Position numbers and translations under genes: made by a program. The notes beneath the pieces were generated by a model. That model had not been told where the DNA came from. It did no database searches and was given only the letters and a program-made list of their open reading frames with translations. Of a DNA stretch of 5,974 nucleotides, positions 5,874 through 5,974 are shown piece by piece. The stretch covers positions 1 to 5,974 of the forward strand of contig JADYYC010000075.1 in the NCBI GenBank assembly GCA_020853835.1, in the 5' to 3' direction. How positions within the stretch are numbered: position 1 is the stretch's first letter; the number at the start of each line of letters is the position of its first letter. The DNA is from Anaerolineales bacterium (GTDB lineage: Bacteria > Chloroflexota > Anaerolineae > Anaerolineales > UBA4823).

Positions 5874-5974
5874 ATGAATATCGGAATTCCAAAAGAACGC
5901 CGGGCTTTTGAACACCGGGTGGGGCTCTTTCCCGCGGGCGTGATGCAGCTGGCTCAACTGGGGCACACGGTCTA
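5874..5974 (+). CDS. ald: Alanine dehydrogenase / transhydrogenase-alpha family protein, N-terminus only
   Basis: The frame starts at ATG 5874 and is still open at the window edge: 33 full codons plus two bases. The visible N-terminus, MNIGIPKERRAFEHRVGLFP (residues 1-20) followed by AGVMQLAQLGHTV, matches the conserved opening of the AlaDh/PNT family (pattern IGxPKE...E.RV.L.P.GV..L...GH.V). R15 coincides with the substrate-carboxylate arginine of alanine dehydrogenases. Ald converts L-alanine to pyruvate and ammonia with NAD+. PntAA (proton-translocating transhydrogenase alpha) and lysine/saccharopine-type relatives share this N-terminus and cannot be excluded, because the NAD-binding domain is outside the window. 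Lying directly after rocD, an amino-acid catabolic role is the better fit. The start is supported by AAAGGG 6 bases upstream. Confidence 0.68.
   Translation, partial: MNIGIPKERRAFEHRVGLFPAGVMQLAQLGHTV

Overview
The window is a dense, GC-rich stretch of bacterial chromosome. All supported genes lie on the plus strand: six complete genes, the 3' end of a seventh at the left edge and the 5' start of an eighth at the right edge. Non-coding gaps run from 0 to 52 bases and total about 160 bases, and no intrinsic terminator is visible between genes. Codon third positions are mostly G or C, and most starts carry a purine-rich Shine-Dalgarno sequence. The gene content and the wording of several proteins (an APPQY variant in RsmD, a B. 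subtilis-sized RocD, a stand-alone ChlI-like ATPase) suggest Chloroflexota, perhaps Anaerolineae. This is an inference from family resemblance and was not tested by phylogeny.

Left part (1-2780): the proline- and basic-rich C-terminus of an unidentified protein is followed 18 bases later by a ChlI/BchI-type AAA+ ATPase with intact Walker A, Walker B, sensor and arginine-finger motifs. Next comes a small two-repeat TPR protein. Its stop codon is one base from the start of a uroporphyrinogen-decarboxylase-fold protein, which lacks the HemE hallmark residues and looks more like the corrinoid/methyltransferase-type URO-D relatives. A chelatase-type motor, a TPR adaptor and a URO-D-like enzyme together hint at a tetrapyrrole or corrinoid function, but no ChlD, ChlH/CobN or corrinoid protein is present here to confirm it.

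Middle part (2781-4614): an RsmD-type 16S rRNA guanine-N2 methyltransferase with an unusual motif IV is directly abutted (TGA then ATG, no gap) by a soluble sensor histidine kinase. The kinase has an N-terminal cyclic-nucleotide-binding domain, a helical linker, and HisKA and HATPase_c modules. No response regulator lies in the window.

Right part (4615-5974): ornithine aminotransferase (rocD) with essentially all known catalytic residues is followed 26 bases later by the start of an alanine dehydrogenase/transhydrogenase-alpha family protein. This looks like an amino-acid catabolic pair: ornithine to glutamate semialdehyde, and probably alanine to pyruvate. No mobile element, CRISPR array, tRNA or rRNA was seen. 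No wholly new system is evident; the most unusual points are the Cys4-bearing ChlI-like ATPase beside the TPR/URO-D-like pair, the cNMP-binding histidine kinase coupled to rsmD, and the altered RsmD catalytic motif.
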